A model generated the notes under the pieces. It did not search any database, was not told the DNA's origin, and saw nothing but the letters and a program-made list of their open reading frames with translations. From NCBI GenBank assembly GCA_022560025.1, contig JAFISE010000012.1:124001-188000 (forward strand): a stretch of DNA of 64,000 bases. Reading direction: 5' to 3'. A program made the translations under genes and the position numbers. Numbering within the stretch: the first letter of the stretch is position 1; each line of letters begins with the position of its first letter. Positions 1 through 13,011 of this stretch are shown here, one piece after another. This DNA comes from Stagonosporopsis chrysanthemi (lineage: Eukaryota > Ascomycota > Dothideomycetes > Pleosporales > Didymellaceae).

Positions 1-425
1 GCCAGGGCTTCCCTCAGGGCGGCCGTGGTGGTCCTAACGGCCGTCCTGGCCAGGGTCCCCAGGCTGGCTTTCCCCGTGCTGGTGGTATCGACCTGAACGT
101 CCTCAATGCCGCCCCCATTGGCCAGCAGAAGCAGATGCTCGGTGAGGCGCTCTACCCCAAGATCCACGAGATGCAGCCCGAGCTGGCCGGCAAGATCACC
201 GGTATGCTCCTCGAGATGGACAACAGCGAGCTCATCAACCTGTAAGTCAATATCCACTCCACGCATGACCCATCACTGACATGTCACAGCACCTCTGACG
301 AATCCGCTCTGCGCGCCAAGGTCGATGAGGCCATGAGCGTCTACGACGAATACGTCAAGAACAAGGACGGTGAGGGCGAGAAGGAGGCCCCAAAGGAGGA
401 GACCAAGGAAGAGACCAAGGCTTAA
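1..425 (+). CDS. pab1: Poly(A)-binding protein, C-terminal part
   Basis: This is the 3' end of a cytoplasmic poly(A)-binding protein; the RRM domains lie outside the window. The frame enters at base 3 with a Gly/Pro/Gln-rich linker. It continues into the MLLE (PABC) peptide-binding domain, recognisable by QKQMLGEALYP, the KITGMLLEMDN signature and the helix after it. This domain docks PAM2 motifs of translation and deadenylation factors. One 48-nt GT-AG intron (242-289) splits the MLLE domain after Asn-Leu, a normal place and size for a fungal intron. The tail is acidic and Lys/Glu-rich and ends in TAA at 423-425. The assignment rests on the MLLE signature and is firm; nothing looks broken apart from the window-edge truncation. 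Confidence 0.95.
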
Positions 426-3400
426 TTTCTTCTAGTTGCTACCGAGTAGGACTCGCTCCGTATCACTCTTGATCGACAGCGACCCGCCATGGTTTCAACA
501 GCTTCTTAACGGCGAACGGCGCATGATTTACGGTTCTTACGATGGCGGACGGCTTCACGAATGCACCCAAAAGTTCTGACGATTTCGACGCGGTCTCCTC
601 CTTCTCTTGACACCGACCCCTTAGCTGGACGTTGGTTGTCTCCCACTCGATCTACTGAGTTGGGTTTTCACGGTTCCTTAATTTGTTTTGTATCATAGAA
701 GGACGTGTCGCGATGACGAGACACGATATGGATGGATTGATGGAATTTCCCAGTATGATACCTCGCAGCAGATGTTACACACCTGGCTGGCTTACGTTCG
801 ATCCCGATTGTTTACCGAAAGGGTAGTGATGGTAGATGTATGGCAGACAGTGCACGATGCGGATGATGGATACGGCAAGGAGCAGATCTTACGGTTATAG
901 TCGATAGTCGAACAGATCATTGAACAACATCCAGTCGTGCTTACATGTGACTGCAAATTCTTCCGGTGCTTGTGATAGCATCATGCCAGATCTGGACTTG
1001 GTCTGCCCCGTTGTGTCACAAGTGAGGTGCTTCTTGTCTTTCTTTCATCGCACTGAAGTTCATGTGGAGTGATGAAACATTCTATATATGTGGCACGTAA
1101 GTCACACATCAACCCTTCAAGTTCCATCTAGAGGTCGTGTGCCTCAAGAGGAGAGCTGCTCACCACGCTTAACAACGACCATCGGCAGTTTTCCGGCAGG
1201 ATAACGATGTTTAACCTTACAATGTTCATACTATTTAACGACCACCAACCATGCTAGAGGCGCACTCGAAGCATGCTCGCAGCATGGCTAGCAAGCATAT
1301 GCCTGTTGTGCTTGCGAACAAAGGAAAAGATTCTTAGACACATGATTGCGTGGGAGATTGGACATACCATTTCGGCTAGCTTGTTCTGGCGTGCTTTCGC
1401 CTGGATTGCTGATCAGGCGGTCCTCGGGGACAATATGACAGAGGTTTCCATGGAATACAAATGACAAAAACATTCGAAGCAGCCACTTGTGGCCCTCAGC
1501 TTTGAGATCTTGTACACAGTCTGATCAGGAAATTAGGGTTGGGCTGTGGGAAGGGAAGATCTGGACCGTGGGGAAAGTTTCAGATGTAGAGGTCAAGGCA
1601 GCACAGGTTCGCTCAGAACGTAAGTCGATGTTCAATCTCTTTTGAGATCATGCTCCACACCGTGATGTGTAATGAATTTGCGTCGTCTCCGGCGCGGAAA
1701 AGCACATATGGGCCTGCAGTTGAGGCTTTTGGGCATATTTCTTTGGTCTCGAGTAAGAACACGTGCAATCGTTCCTACGATGTTTCGAGTGATGGTCAGC
1801 GACGAAAACGAACACACAGCGCATCCTACTGAGTGCTGGTGACTTTGGGTTTATAGATCACCCAAAGCATAACTCTGCTTCGAGCTATTTTGAAACGATA
1901 GTAGCCCAGGGAAGAGTCTGAAAGAGGGTGTGATTTGTTTCGTTGCGAGACCAGAGACCAGAGACCTCGCGTCAAACTCTATGGGTTTTTGCGGACAGGT
2001 GGATGGTGATTTTCCTTGATGCAGTGAAAGACGAAGTATTTTGAAAGAAAGAAGAATTGTAGTTGCAAGCTTTTGAGCCAACCGAGCATCGTGTATGCCG
2101 ATAGATGTGCATTACATTCGTTCGGGAACTTGAGATTTTAAGAGAAACGATTGAACGTTCCAAAGCATGTACATGTTTTAGAGCTCATTTCGAACGCGCA
2201 AACAGAAACACAATCATGGGAAGCATGTGGGCACCATTCTCAGAAGAAAGATGCAAACAAAGAACATAGGACCTTCGTCTGTGTCTTTCGAGAGATAGCT
2301 GGAACGAGATCAGAGAATAAAGAAGTTCATTGAAGCGATCGATTTTGGGGGAACTGTTGTGATATCAGAGAACGGAGAGCCAACATTGGAGTCTGAATTT
2401 TCTGATTTTCTGACCATATAAAAGATGTCCGATAAAAACTTTATAGACAAACTTGCTCGCAGAGTAGGAATGCTCGCTTCCGTAGATGAATTTATGTTGG
2501 GTGATCACCGCAGAGCAAAAACATGAGGGTTCTCCCCCATTGCTTTCAGACGTCAGTCTTACACAGCCATATCACTATTTCAAACTTGTTCTAGAGATTT
2601 GGCTTACATGCGGATTCTAAAGACCAATCTCTGAACCTGAGACATGGAGGTCAATTGTGAATTTTCGATTCACCTTTTGGTAGCTCGGTAAGAGGATAGA
2701 ACATCAGCGGAGGAAGAGATATTTGTGAGCGTCCATAGATTCTGCCTACAGTACATCCCATGGATCCAAAGTGTAAGCGGTTCGAAGACAGAACAGAACG
2801 CCAAAGACGTTGGCACTCGCATAGTAGTAGACAAAATTTTATATGTCAGACTGGTAGCCCAGAGCGAATGAAGCAACACGAGTAGGCTGCGGGTGACTTG
2901 AATCTGCCAACGACTCATCTTCATGTTTTGGTTTATGGGGACAGCCAGAACCAGCAAAGAGTGCGTTATTGCGCCGCCTTACAGTTTTGAGATGGAATAA
3001 TCATACATGTGTTCAAACTTTCCATCTGGAACGCAGGAGACAACATGTTTTGATCCCGTTGCTGCTTTGATCTTCTCAGAACTCATCTCAATAGTGAGAT
3101 CTCGATCACGATTCATAGGTTTTACAGAACATAACGTTGGAAATTGGATGTTAGAGCTAAACAAAAACATTTCCTCTAATTGTATAGAGCATTGACCGGA
3201 TGCAGCAAAAGACATCGTGTTATTGATGCCAACTTTTGGGAGCAATCTCCATGTGTGCGTTCGAAGACAAGTGCAGATCATAGACAAAGACATCCAGAAG
3301 AGGTTTACAAATTCGCAGAAGTTTTGGCAGGGCAAATTACAAACAACAAAGACCATTCGGCTGTTTCGCCTTGCTTTTAGGAGTGATTATCATTTTGATT

Positions 3401-3901
3401 TCGAGTCCTTGGGGCAGAACAGAGAAGCAAAGATGGTACTGTGGGGATGGTGTTTTGAGGATTTTTGAACCGTATTTGGAGAAATGAGCAGCATGAGGAG
3501 TCGACAGGATGGTTCATACCCTCAACTGAAGGTCAGAGAGGGCTCCAGAAAAGTCTGCAGCATGGATTGCACAGCCAACGATTTGAAAGTTGGGAATGGA
3601 TCCATATGCTGAGAGGTGAAATACATTACGGTATATAATCCAGTCTTTTGCACGCAGAGAGGACCAGAATCACATCTGCTTTAGTTTTTGGTCAAAGGAG
3701 GTTTGCTCATTGGTCTTGAAAGAGAGGAAGAACAGTGTATTAGCAGGATGTTCCGAGAAAGGAGCAAAGAGCAGGGCCATATAGTCCAAGCTCTCAAACA
3801 GACGAAAATGCAGATTGATGTCTACCCGCAACGCCGCGCTAAGGTCACGCCATGTATGTACAAACCGCCGCTATGCCAAAATAGCTCCGAAGTGATTTCA
3901 A
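426..3901. other. Gene-free block 1 (about 3.5 kb)
   Basis: This holds the pab1 3' UTR and then about 3 kb without any reading frame that looks coding. The longest open stretches are about 125 codons, lack domain signatures and have no plausible splice partners. Base composition is more A/T-rich than the flanking genes from about 1.5 to 3.7 kb. I see no terminal repeats, transposase motifs or tRNA. It could be regulatory DNA, long non-coding RNA or a decayed repeat; the sequence does not decide. Confidence 0.5.
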
Positions 3902-5600
3902 TCACCCGGTCTTCTTCCCACCATCGACCTCCGTCTTGCCTGTCTTAGGCTCATCGTCGTCCTTATCCTTCTTGCCCTGCTTCTTCTTACGGTCCTTTCT
4001 CAGGGCATCAACAACCTTCTCGTCCTTCTCTTCCTTCATCTCGTCCCACTCGACATCGTACTCGTTGGCAATGGCCTTGATCTCCTTCCTCAAAGCATTG
4101 CCATCTTCAATGAGCACCTCCCATTTACGCAGGTCGAAGTTGTGCTGGCTGTAGAGCTTGGATTGACGGCGCGAGATGGTGAAGTTCATCGCACTGCGGT
4201 AGGAGACTTCGCGATTGTGGTACAGGAACCAGACATAACCGCCGATAAGGGTGGAGAGACCGACCAGGTACTATGAAGAAGTCAGTAAAGAGTGTGGTGA
4301 GTAAGATGAGGGGGAGCTACAGTGACGGGCTCCATAACGTCCCAGCCGAGCTCTGTCTGAAAGGTGAGGTAGTACACCACGCCCCACCATCCTACGATGC
4401 CACCGAATCCAGCCATAGCAACCTGTTGCGCGGCCTTGTGCGCGAGCTTGTCACAATGCTCCTTGATGTCGGCCATATCGCTGAGCTGCTTCGATGTCTT
4501 CCGCAGACGCATGCGAAGGTAGTACGTGCGGTCATTGAATGAAGGGACACCGACCCGGATTTCTTCTGGCGCACCTTCGATCTGGATGGCAAATTCTTGC
4601 CCACGTGCGGCGTCGCGGATGAAGTCGCCAATCTCTGTGCTGCTGGACCAGCGTACAAACTTTCGACTCGAGATCTTGTCACTGGGGGCATCTTTGCCTA
4701 GACCTGAGTACGACTCGACACCTCCCTTACCGTGGCCACCACGCAGCTCAGTAGCCTCGTCAGGTGTCTTGCGATTTGTGATCGCACCACTGCCCTCGTT
4801 GTCTTGTGACTTGATCTTGCCTGTCTTCACCGTCTTGCCGTCTATGCGATGCTCGTCCACCTGCTCAAAATCCTCTTCGTTGGTGTTGGGTTCGCTGTCT
4901 TCGCTCACAACGGTCTCGCTGGCTTCAGAAGCCTGCATGGCATCTTGCATGCTATCTTCTGCGCGGAAGTGGACGCTGGGTATGCGGTCCTTGCCGTCTT
5001 TGTCTTTGATCGTAGGCAATTCGGCTTGGATGAGACGTTCGAGGTACGAGATGGGCTGTTGTGGATGGACCAATAGAGCAAGAGGCTCGATGTCTTTGCG
5101 GTCCGAGTTCGTATCCTTGGTCGTGAGGGGCAGGATGATCTTCAGCATTCGCGAGGGTGTGGTGAGCAACTTGCCTTTCGTGGTGTTAGCTGGAAGTATT
5201 AGAGTGTGTCAAAATTCTTGCCCTTCGTCATGGCTCCAGCACTGCGCTGCCTGGACACAGGCGGCACGTCGCTACCTTCTCTGTGCCACGGCGTGCGTAT
5301 CTGTTTGCCCTTGTCTTCTGCCAGCTTCCGCGCAAAGTCATCCTTCTCTTCTTGAGTAATGTTGTTATTTAGCTCGGATGCTGGCCGCGCATTCGAATCC
5401 TCGTAACTGCCGACATCTTTACTTGGAAGCGTAACATTCATGCGAGCTGTAATTGCGAAGCTTCTCAGCTGTAGTGCTTCTGCCGGATCTCCATGTTGGG
5501 GGAGCGGCCTTGCTGGTATGTGTGACAGAAGAGGTGTGTGGAGTGCGCGTGGAGCTCGCGGGATGCGAGAGAATGCTAAAGAGGAAAGGCGGTGCTTCAT
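3902..5600 (-). CDS. mcu: Mitochondrial calcium uniporter (MCU), pore subunit
   Basis: This is the pore-forming Ca2+ channel of the inner mitochondrial membrane. The model has three exons (5222-5600, 4321-5174, 3902-4270) and 533 residues. The N-terminus is Arg/Ser/Leu-rich with few acids, as expected of a matrix-targeting presequence. A soluble N-terminal domain follows, then a coiled-coil region and two membrane segments joined by the selectivity-filter motif WDVMEP (about residues 404-409). The second segment starts YLVGLSTLIGG, and the C-terminus is a highly charged coiled coil rich in Lys, Asp and Glu. Intron 1 (5175-5221, 47 nt) uses a GC donor and intron 2 (4271-4320, 50 nt) is GT-AG. 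I chose the Met at 5600 because it directly precedes the presequence; an in-frame Met lies upstream. Fungal MCUs are known to work without EMRE. The gene is divergent from the pectate lyase. Confidence 0.93.
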
Positions 5601-6721
5601 TGCTGTGAAAGGAAGCGACCTAATGCCGTGAAGCCGTGAGAGTCGGGTAAGACGGATAGGAAAGCACGTAAACAACGAAGTTGGGATTCGCAATCAGGGG
5701 AGCTCCACGCGACAAGCAGGTCACCGCGTACAGCGACGTCATCGTAATTGGCGTTTTGTGGCTTGCTCAACGCCACACTTGTGTAGCTAGCCTTCAACAC
5801 GACTTGCGCGTCAACTCCCAAGACACAAACAACTAACGGCGCGATCGCGGTCAATTTGCTGTCATATCTGTTTCCAATCCTCCCTTTTTTTTCGTTCACG
5901 TGATTGCAAGCTGCCCTCTCCCACAGTAAGCACGTTGACTAACCAGCAGGTTCACGGCCGAACGAAATGATAACGAGAGCCACCACATATTACAAATGCA
6001 AGAGCAAATAATCTAATGAAACCCATGTCTGTATTAAAAGGTTTCAAGCTGTTACACGTTACAAGCGGTCCCTGCTAGCCAAATCAAAAGATACTCCAAC
6101 CCTACGGAGACAAGGCAGAAATGACCACCGCGCTTGTTTATCTGACTGGAATCTAACTTAAGCCTCGATCCTATTCAATTTGCAAGGAACTATCAGTGCT
6201 GCTCCGCGCCGTACACACAAGCATCTGAAGCCTTGCCACGACCTTTTAAACTCTCTATCCCCCAGCCGTCATATACATGTCTTGGCAAACACCTATATCC
6301 GGCACACTCAACCCAATTTCCCGCCAATCGCCCTCCCCACACTCCTTCTCCACATCTAAATTCCCCGAATCGCGCGCTGTCGATAGTCCGGGGTAAAAGG
6401 CTTGGAATCGTGTAAATTAAGAGGCGGACTTGGCATGCTAAGTGGGCCTCAGCTTGTGTACAGGTTGAAGGGGTGATTGACTGAGTTGAGTAAGAAGCGT
6501 GGTACTGGCTGAGGTGACTGGGATGAGTAGATGGGAAGGGCTTGATACGGGAAAATATCGCGAGATTGCGGGGAGTGGGTGCTTGTCTGTGTTGACAAGG
6601 GAGCAGTGTAAGGGCAACTGGTGAGAAGCGTCAGTGGTATTAAAGTGACGAGTTCTGTCTTTGAGACTGCACACTCATATCACTCTTGCAACCGCTTCTT
6701 CCAATAGCAAAAGATACCATC
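5601..6721. promoter_or_regulatory. Divergent promoter region, MCU / pectate lyase
   Basis: This 1.1-kb interval lies between two divergently transcribed genes and contains no credible coding frame. It must carry both 5' UTRs and promoters. I see A/T-rich patches but no TATA box at a convincing distance from either start. Confidence 0.4.
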
Positions 6722-7577
6722 ATGCACTCCTCCACCCTCCTCCTGACCGCCATAGCAGGCCTCGCCGTCGCGCACCCGCATCACGACAACGTAGCCCGTG
6801 CAGCGACCAACACAGCACTGCAAACCACCTTCCCTAAATCTAGCGGCACCTCCGCGCTCGCCGCTGCAAAGACACTGGCAGCAGGCTCCTCATTCGATGG
6901 CGGCATGAAGCAGTGGGACCGCAGCACCAACACGTGTTCGGGACAGACTGAAGGCGGCGACAAGGATGCTGTCTTTATTCTCGAAGAGGGTGCTACGCTA
7001 TCTAATGCTCTCATTGGGCCTAACAATGGCGAAGGCGTGCACTGCCTGGGTACTTGCACCTTGAACAACATCTGGTGGGTAGATGTGTGTGAGGATGCTG
7101 CAACGTTTAAGCAGACGAGTGGCACGTCGTATGTCAATGGCGGAGGCGCAAAGGGGGCAAGCGATAAAGTGCTGCAGCACAATGGCGGCGTAAGTTCTGG
7201 TCCTTTGACTCATCTCAGCACTCCTCCGTTTCTTCATGCAAACAAGGATGCCAGTACTGATTCGAGCATAGGGCACCGTGGCAGTGAAGAATTTCTACGC
7301 CGAGAACATTGGTAAATTGTACCGCTCATGCGGTAACTGTAGCAAGCAGTACGCACGCAAATCGTCCTTCACCAACATCAAGGTCGTTTCTGGCAAGCTC
7401 GTCGCGGGTGTGAATGGTAACAACGGCGATTCCACTACGATCAAGGATAGCTGCTTGATTGACACTAAGTTCTGTGACTTGTTCAAGGGCGTTACGAGTG
7501 GTGAGCCGACGAAGACGCTGTCCGGTCCGGATGGGAAGACTTGCGCTACTAGTGGAATCAAAACCAGTGGATGTTAG
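6722..7577 (+). CDS. Secreted pectate lyase, polysaccharide lyase family 3
   Basis: The product is an extracellular enzyme that cleaves de-esterified pectate by Ca2+-dependent beta-elimination and attacks plant cell walls. It has 257 residues in two exons (6722-7189, 7272-7577) with an 82-nt intron. A short hydrophobic signal peptide (MHSSTLLLTAIAGLAVA) opens the protein. The PL3 parallel beta-helix signatures follow: TLSNALIGPNNGEGVHC, the NIWWVDVCEDA segment, and after the intron VKNFYAENIGKLYRSCGNC. Many Cys residues suggest disulphides typical of secreted lyases, and the length fits the family (about 220-260). The start is the Met beginning the signal peptide; an in-frame Met 12 codons upstream would bury it. 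The gene indicates a plant-degrading or plant-infecting lifestyle. Confidence 0.95.
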
Positions 7578-10500
7578 ACGATGGACATAGTGAAGGGGCA
7601 ACGAGGGATTTGAGGTCTTTGTTGAAGTCCGATAATTGGAGACGGGTGAATCACCCCTGCGACGCTTGTCATATGTTGTTGCGCCGCTGCTCTCCATACA
7701 GTTGTTGTCAATTGTGAATCGATAATGCAGAAGCGAAGTCCAAGCAACGACCACTTGAACATGTATCGTAAGATTTTAATTTCCGTCTCGCATAGATTAG
7801 ATGGCGGGTATCTGCCATGCGTTGCCATGTTTTGCAACTGCTGACACGTCTGACCGCATGGCGCAGATCCTCCAAAGACATACCTCGCCCACACACCAAC
7901 TGATAAGGTGACAATTCCATTTGAGAGCAAGATCTATAAATAAAGAACAGAGTACGTGGGATGCGCTGTTGATTATGTTGGCCCTCCACGATTCTTGTGT
8001 CGGCTCTGCCGGTGGGCGAGCCGATGCAGTCACGTGGTCGCAATGCCGCTCATCTTCTGCAGGCAGAGAACAGGTAGAGTGCTACCTTCTGTCGGAACAC
8101 GCCTTTAGTCGAGACACCGCAGAGTTCTGTGATTGCCACGTAATCGGGCAGACGTCGACAGGTTCTCTGCAGCGCAGTCTGGACTTGTCCGATGTGCATC
8201 CCCTGATGGGCTACTGCTGTGCACAGTTGATGGCGATCTCCGCTGACAACCTTCAAAATCCAGGTTCCACGCGACTTTAAGGTTCAGACCCGCGGCTAGA
8301 GCGTTGTTTGTGTGACGAGCAACGGTTTGATCAACAAGGCGTTATAAGATCGGTCCGAACCAGGATAAAATGGAGTAAACATGCAGGTACGAAACTGTAA
8401 TTGACGTAGCCCTGCAAGTGCTGCTGGGAAGATACCTGATCGCATTTCAATGACCTGTGGCCTTGCATTGTGTGGTCTTGCTAGTAGTAACTGCACGTCA
8501 TTGCGTGTTACAAAGAGTAAGGGCTGAGTACAGGGTGGAGTTGGACGTTGTGTTTACCTTGTGGCACAGTTCTGAGACTATACTGCAAATGACACGCTCT
8601 GCCAACTCTCGTCTCCTTGGACGATGATCAGGCTGCGTCCGCGGACGCAGTAATGTGCGTGTAACAATGCAAGGGGCGACAAGCAAAAGTAAGCTTAACC
8701 GCGCCTCAATGCCCATCTTCAGTATGCTCTCATACACATTCACTTCCAAAAGGACGATCCACTCAGCTCTGAGATGTATATGATCTGCAGTAAATCGCAC
8801 GAATGGTTTCTCATATGCGCTGGTGCACTCGTGGAGAACGCGATCTGCAGGTCGGCAAAACCAGGTTGCTGGAAAGGTACGACGTGTCGCTCAACGGCGG
8901 GTAGCGGTTGATCTACCACCTGCCACGTAGCTATACCCCGGTCAGCGTGTTGCCTTATAGACACAACAGTGTTGTGGGACAGGGTGTTGGAAAGACAGAA
9001 TGGAGGCTGAGGAGGTTCGATTGGTGAAGGATGCAAATGCAGACAATGAGACGCCCTGCGACAAGTGAGCGTTTTCATGACTTCTTGTCACACCTGACGA
9101 CTACGTGGTCGGTCTATCGAACGCGATGGATGCAGTATGAAGACCACACAAGGACCGTTCTTGTCAGCACTGATTACTGGAAGATTGCTGACTTGCGCAT
9201 CTCGGAATGTAATGCCAAGGTGGTTTCCTCATCTGCGCCCATATCGGTTAGATAGTCCTTCCTGTAAGGATTGCCCTTCCCTGACACTTGCAAAGGGTGT
9301 GCTACACCAGAAGCCGACTTTGTACAGCTGGTTTCGAAGTGAGCAACGATCCGTGGGCCACTTAGCCGGCAGCCGATTTGCAACCGCGGTGCAATGCTAA
9401 TGTAGTGATTCTCACATGGCAGGTTGGTGGAGTCGTGAAGACGTGCATAAAGATCTAGAGGTTGTTGAAACGTGAGGGTGCAGCTGGATTGGCGTGCCAA
9501 CAGCGTTGTCGCAATTGGGGGTCCGGCAAGGCGTCCAAAGGTGGAGCAATGGTTTGCATCCATCTCCTTTTCAATAGACTGGGAATGCACTGACTCTACA
9601 CCAGAGAGCTGGAAGATGAGGTTTCGCGGGGATGCTGCTGCAGGCGTAGTCGCAGTAATTGCGTGACCACGGGGAAGAGGCCGCCTATACACATGCAGTA
9701 TCTCCCTTGCAAACGCGTCTCGTGTATGCGTCTGCTTGGGCTAGAATAGAAGCTGTGGCGCGAGAGAGGCAAGGGTGTAGTCCTTTTGGATAGTGAATTG
9801 GCGCTGTTGGACAGCACTGGATGCTGTTCCGCTGCGGCTGCCGGGCCATCCTGCTAGTAAAAACCCGGGGATAGGGGTCTGCCATTCGCTAAACGGGGGT
9901 TCATCTTGTGCAACACGGGAAGTAAGCCCGGCCTTCCCAATGCTGCTCATCCTAGCCGTCCTTGCAGGCGTTGCCCAGGAAGGAGCGAGGGCTGATGCAG
10001 CTGCGCGGCACTGGGCACGTTTTCCGGCATCGCGACCGTCGTGACCGCGTGCTCCTCTCATCTCCATCAATGGCGACGCCGGGTGACCTGGTTGCCACAC
10101 AGCGTATCTGCACGGTTTCAGCAGCGCGCAACCCACATCCTGACGCTGCGTTCTAGTCGATTACCAGATTCGGCACCTTTACCGGACTAGTCGATCGTTC
10201 TGACAAGTATCCATTTGCAATCCAGTGGTTGCTTGTCAGATGCGCGGCCACGACGGCAGCCATGATAGCCGTCCTGGCGTGCAAGATAGAGGAGGCGACT
10301 CCCTGGTGAGAATGGCTGTAGCAGCTGTCGCAATCCGGCAGCCTCCGCTTCCATTCCTGCGATTTGGCGTCGCGCTTGAGGTCATCTTGATAAAAGCAAC
10401 CCCAATTGGTCCTGCGATTGGCGAGCTGCATCACCCCTCAAGCGCGGCCTGTCAGCCACTTCACGGTCGCAGTTCGCCAGCCCAGAGTGCTTTGTCGCCG

Positions 10501-10884
10501 GCAGACTTCGTGCATGAAGCCGCGCCCGGACACTGTGGACCGTCGTGGCCGAATGTCTCTTCGCGTGGCCCCGCTCCACTAGCCAGGAGAGGTGCTGGCC
10601 GATCATCACGGCAAGGGTCGGATTGGATACCCTAACGGCGAGACCATCAGTGGACACGCCTGGTCGCCGCCTAGCAAATCCTTATCTTGGTGCGGGATGC
10701 AGCAGATACTCTACCCATGCTCTGACCATCTGAACTTAAAAGTTCGCCGTGTCCTTCACACTGAAGTCTGTGAAGCCCGGTGCAGATCGCCTTCTCGGCT
10801 CCCTTGATTATCTCTGGGTCGTCCCTTCCTTGACGACTTCCTCACCTCCACGACACTCTTCATCTCAGCAAGAAATCTCCCAAG
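7578..10884. other. Gene-free block 2 (about 3.3 kb)
   Basis: No coding frame with family resemblance is visible. The longest open frames (up to about 172 codons, 9174-9692 minus) read as low-information sequence without splice partners. The block contains an 18-bp perfect palindrome at 8633-8650 (separate entry). The GC content rises from about 9.4 to 10.8 kb toward the purine permease promoter. Confidence 0.45.
8633..8650. repeat. 18-bp perfect palindrome
   Basis: CTGCGTCC followed by GCGGACGCAG reads identically on both strands over 18 bases, with CCGCGG at its centre. It lies in non-coding DNA. It could be a dimeric regulator site or chance; no second intact copy was noticed, although GGACGCAGTCATGT at about 17.7 kb resembles its right half and flank. 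Confidence 0.6.
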
Positions 10885-13011
10885 ATGGGCGGCTTTATCG
10901 AGAAGATGAACCGCGCTGTCGCGCGCTCCTTCGTGGGCAAGTACTTCCGTCTCGACGGTTCCGGTCATGTACGATGCCCTTTCCTTTACTGAGGCTTGAT
11001 GCAGTCACTAACACTTCATGAAGTCCAGGGAACGCAAGGATGCCTGTTTCTCCACTGAGATTCGTGCTGGTCTCGCGACCTTCTTCGCCATGGCCTACAT
11101 TATCTCGGTCAACTGTATGGTCTTGACTTGAGACTCGAGAAGCAATGCTCATCATCAACAGCTACCATCCTGGCTGATAGTGGCGGCACCTGCGTCTGCC
11201 CGCCTGCCGACTTCGAGGTCGACCAGTGCTTGTCCAACACCGAGTACATGCTCTGCAAAGCAGTCGTCAAGCGTGATCTTGTCACTGCTACCGCGGCCAT
11301 TTCCGCTTTGACTTCCTTCTGCATGGGTCTCTTTGCCAACATGCCCATCGCCCTCGCGCCTGGAATGGGCCTGAACGCCTACTTTGCCTACACGGTCGTT
11401 GGTTTCCACGGTGGAGGTAAGTCCGGTCACACTGATCGCTTTCTTCGTTTTTGTATTACTTTTTGTGATACATGTCAACTCCTCCCCGTCTGGCTCCGTT
11501 ACGCAAGGATCTCCTTTTGAAACATGCACTAATTTCTTTTCAGGAATGGTCCCATACGAGGTTGCATTGACTGCTGTCTTCGTCGAGGGCTTCGTCTTCG
11601 TGGGCCTCACTATCCTCGGTATCCGTCAATGGCTTGCAAGGTACGTTCACATCCGTGTTCTTCCATTTTCTTTTGGCGTCGTAAATTTGTGCGCCAGCTT
11701 TGCACCTCGGCGCGGTTCGGTCCCACTTGGACCCCATCATCGGCCTATTCGCCACACGTCACTCTCCACAGAAACAGCGCTGATTTTGTTTTGTACAGAG
11801 CTATCCCAGCTAGCATCAAGCTCGCCACAGGTGTCGGAATCGGACTTTACCTCACAATCATTGGACTTACGTATTCCGCCGGTATTGGTCTGATCACAGG
11901 TGCCACATCAACTCCCCTCGAGCTTGCCGGATGCGAGGAGCAGTACAAGCTTGAAGATGGCGTCTGCCCGGGAAGCCACAAGATGCGCAACCCAACGTTG
12001 TGGATTGGCATCTTCTGCGGTGGTGTTTTGACCGTTATGCTGATGTTGTACCGTGTCAAGGGCGCCATTATCTTTGGTATCCTGCTCGTTTCCATCATCT
12101 CCTGGCCGCGCCCCACCTCGGTCACCTACTTCCCGTACACTCAGCTGGGCAACGACTCGTTCGACTTCTTCAAAAAGGTCGTCACGTTCCACCCGATTCA
12201 GAAGATCCTTGTTGTCCAGGAATGGAACGTCTCGCAATATGCCGGTCAGTTCGGTCTGGCCTTTATCACCTTCCTCTACGTCGACATTCTCGACTGCACA
12301 GGTACCATGTACTCGATGGCGCGTTACTGCGGAGCCATCGACGAGCGCACCCAGGACTTCGAGAACTCTTCGATTGCCTACACCATCGATGCCATGGGTG
12401 TCACCATTGGTTCGCTGTTCGGCTGCTCCCCAGTCACTGCGTATATCGAGTCTGGTGCTGGTATTTCTGAAGGCGGCAAGACTGGCCTCACCGCGATGGT
12501 CACTGGTCTCTCCTTCTTCATCGCCATCTTCTTCGCGCCCATCTTCGCCTCAATTCCTCCATGGGCCACCGGATGTACGCTTGTCATTGTTGGTTCCCTC
12601 ATGGCGCAGTCAGCCAAGGACATCAACTGGAAGTACATGGGTGACGCTGTCCCCGCCTTCCTCACCATCGCCATCATGCCCTTCACGTACTCGATTGCCT
12701 ACGGCCTCATCGCCGGTATCTGCTCGTACATCCTCATTAACACCCTCGTTTTCATCGTCGAGAAGTGCTCTGGCGGTCGCGTTGTGCCCCCCAACAAGGA
12801 CGAGAAGGAGCCCTGGACATGGCGCATCCCTGGTGGCTTCCTGCCTCCGTGGGTGCAGCGTATCGCGGCCGGAAAGAAGGACTTCTGGAAGCGCGACCCT
12901 GAGGATGAGGGCGTTTCTGCCGGTCAGGCGAGTGAGAACAGCTCAACGCACAACTCAGCCGAGAAGCAGTACATCCAGGATAAACAAGCTGCTGGCGAGA
13001 AGATTCTGTAA
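10885..13011 (+). CDS. azgA: AzgA-type purine (hypoxanthine/guanine/adenine) permease
   Basis: This is a plasma-membrane proton symporter that takes up hypoxanthine, guanine and adenine (AzgA branch of the NAT/NCS2-related superfamily). Five exons (10885-10968, 11024-11114, 11162-11416, 11544-11640, 11799-13011) give 579 residues, the usual AzgA length. The N-terminus has the family start GKYFRLDGSGH, then RAGLATFFAMAYIISVN. Later come the conserved ALAPGMGLNAYFAYTVVG, the DILDCTGTMYSMARYCG segment and SLFGCSPVTAYIESGAGISEGG, the last known in AzgA as substrate-binding helix sequence. About 12-14 hydrophobic helices are visible, and the cytosolic tail is hydrophilic. All introns are GT-AG (55, 47, 127 and 158 nt). 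The start Met fits the family N-terminus. The neighbouring RIB3 belongs to a GTP-consuming pathway, but a functional link is only a guess. Confidence 0.95.

Noticed and set aside
4526..5359. 277-codon plus-strand frame
   Set aside because: Antisense of the MCU exons; no signatures, while the minus strand has the WDVMEP pore motif.
9174..9692. 172-codon minus-strand frame in gene-free block 2
   Set aside because: No domain, no splice partners and ordinary random-looking composition; kept as non-coding.
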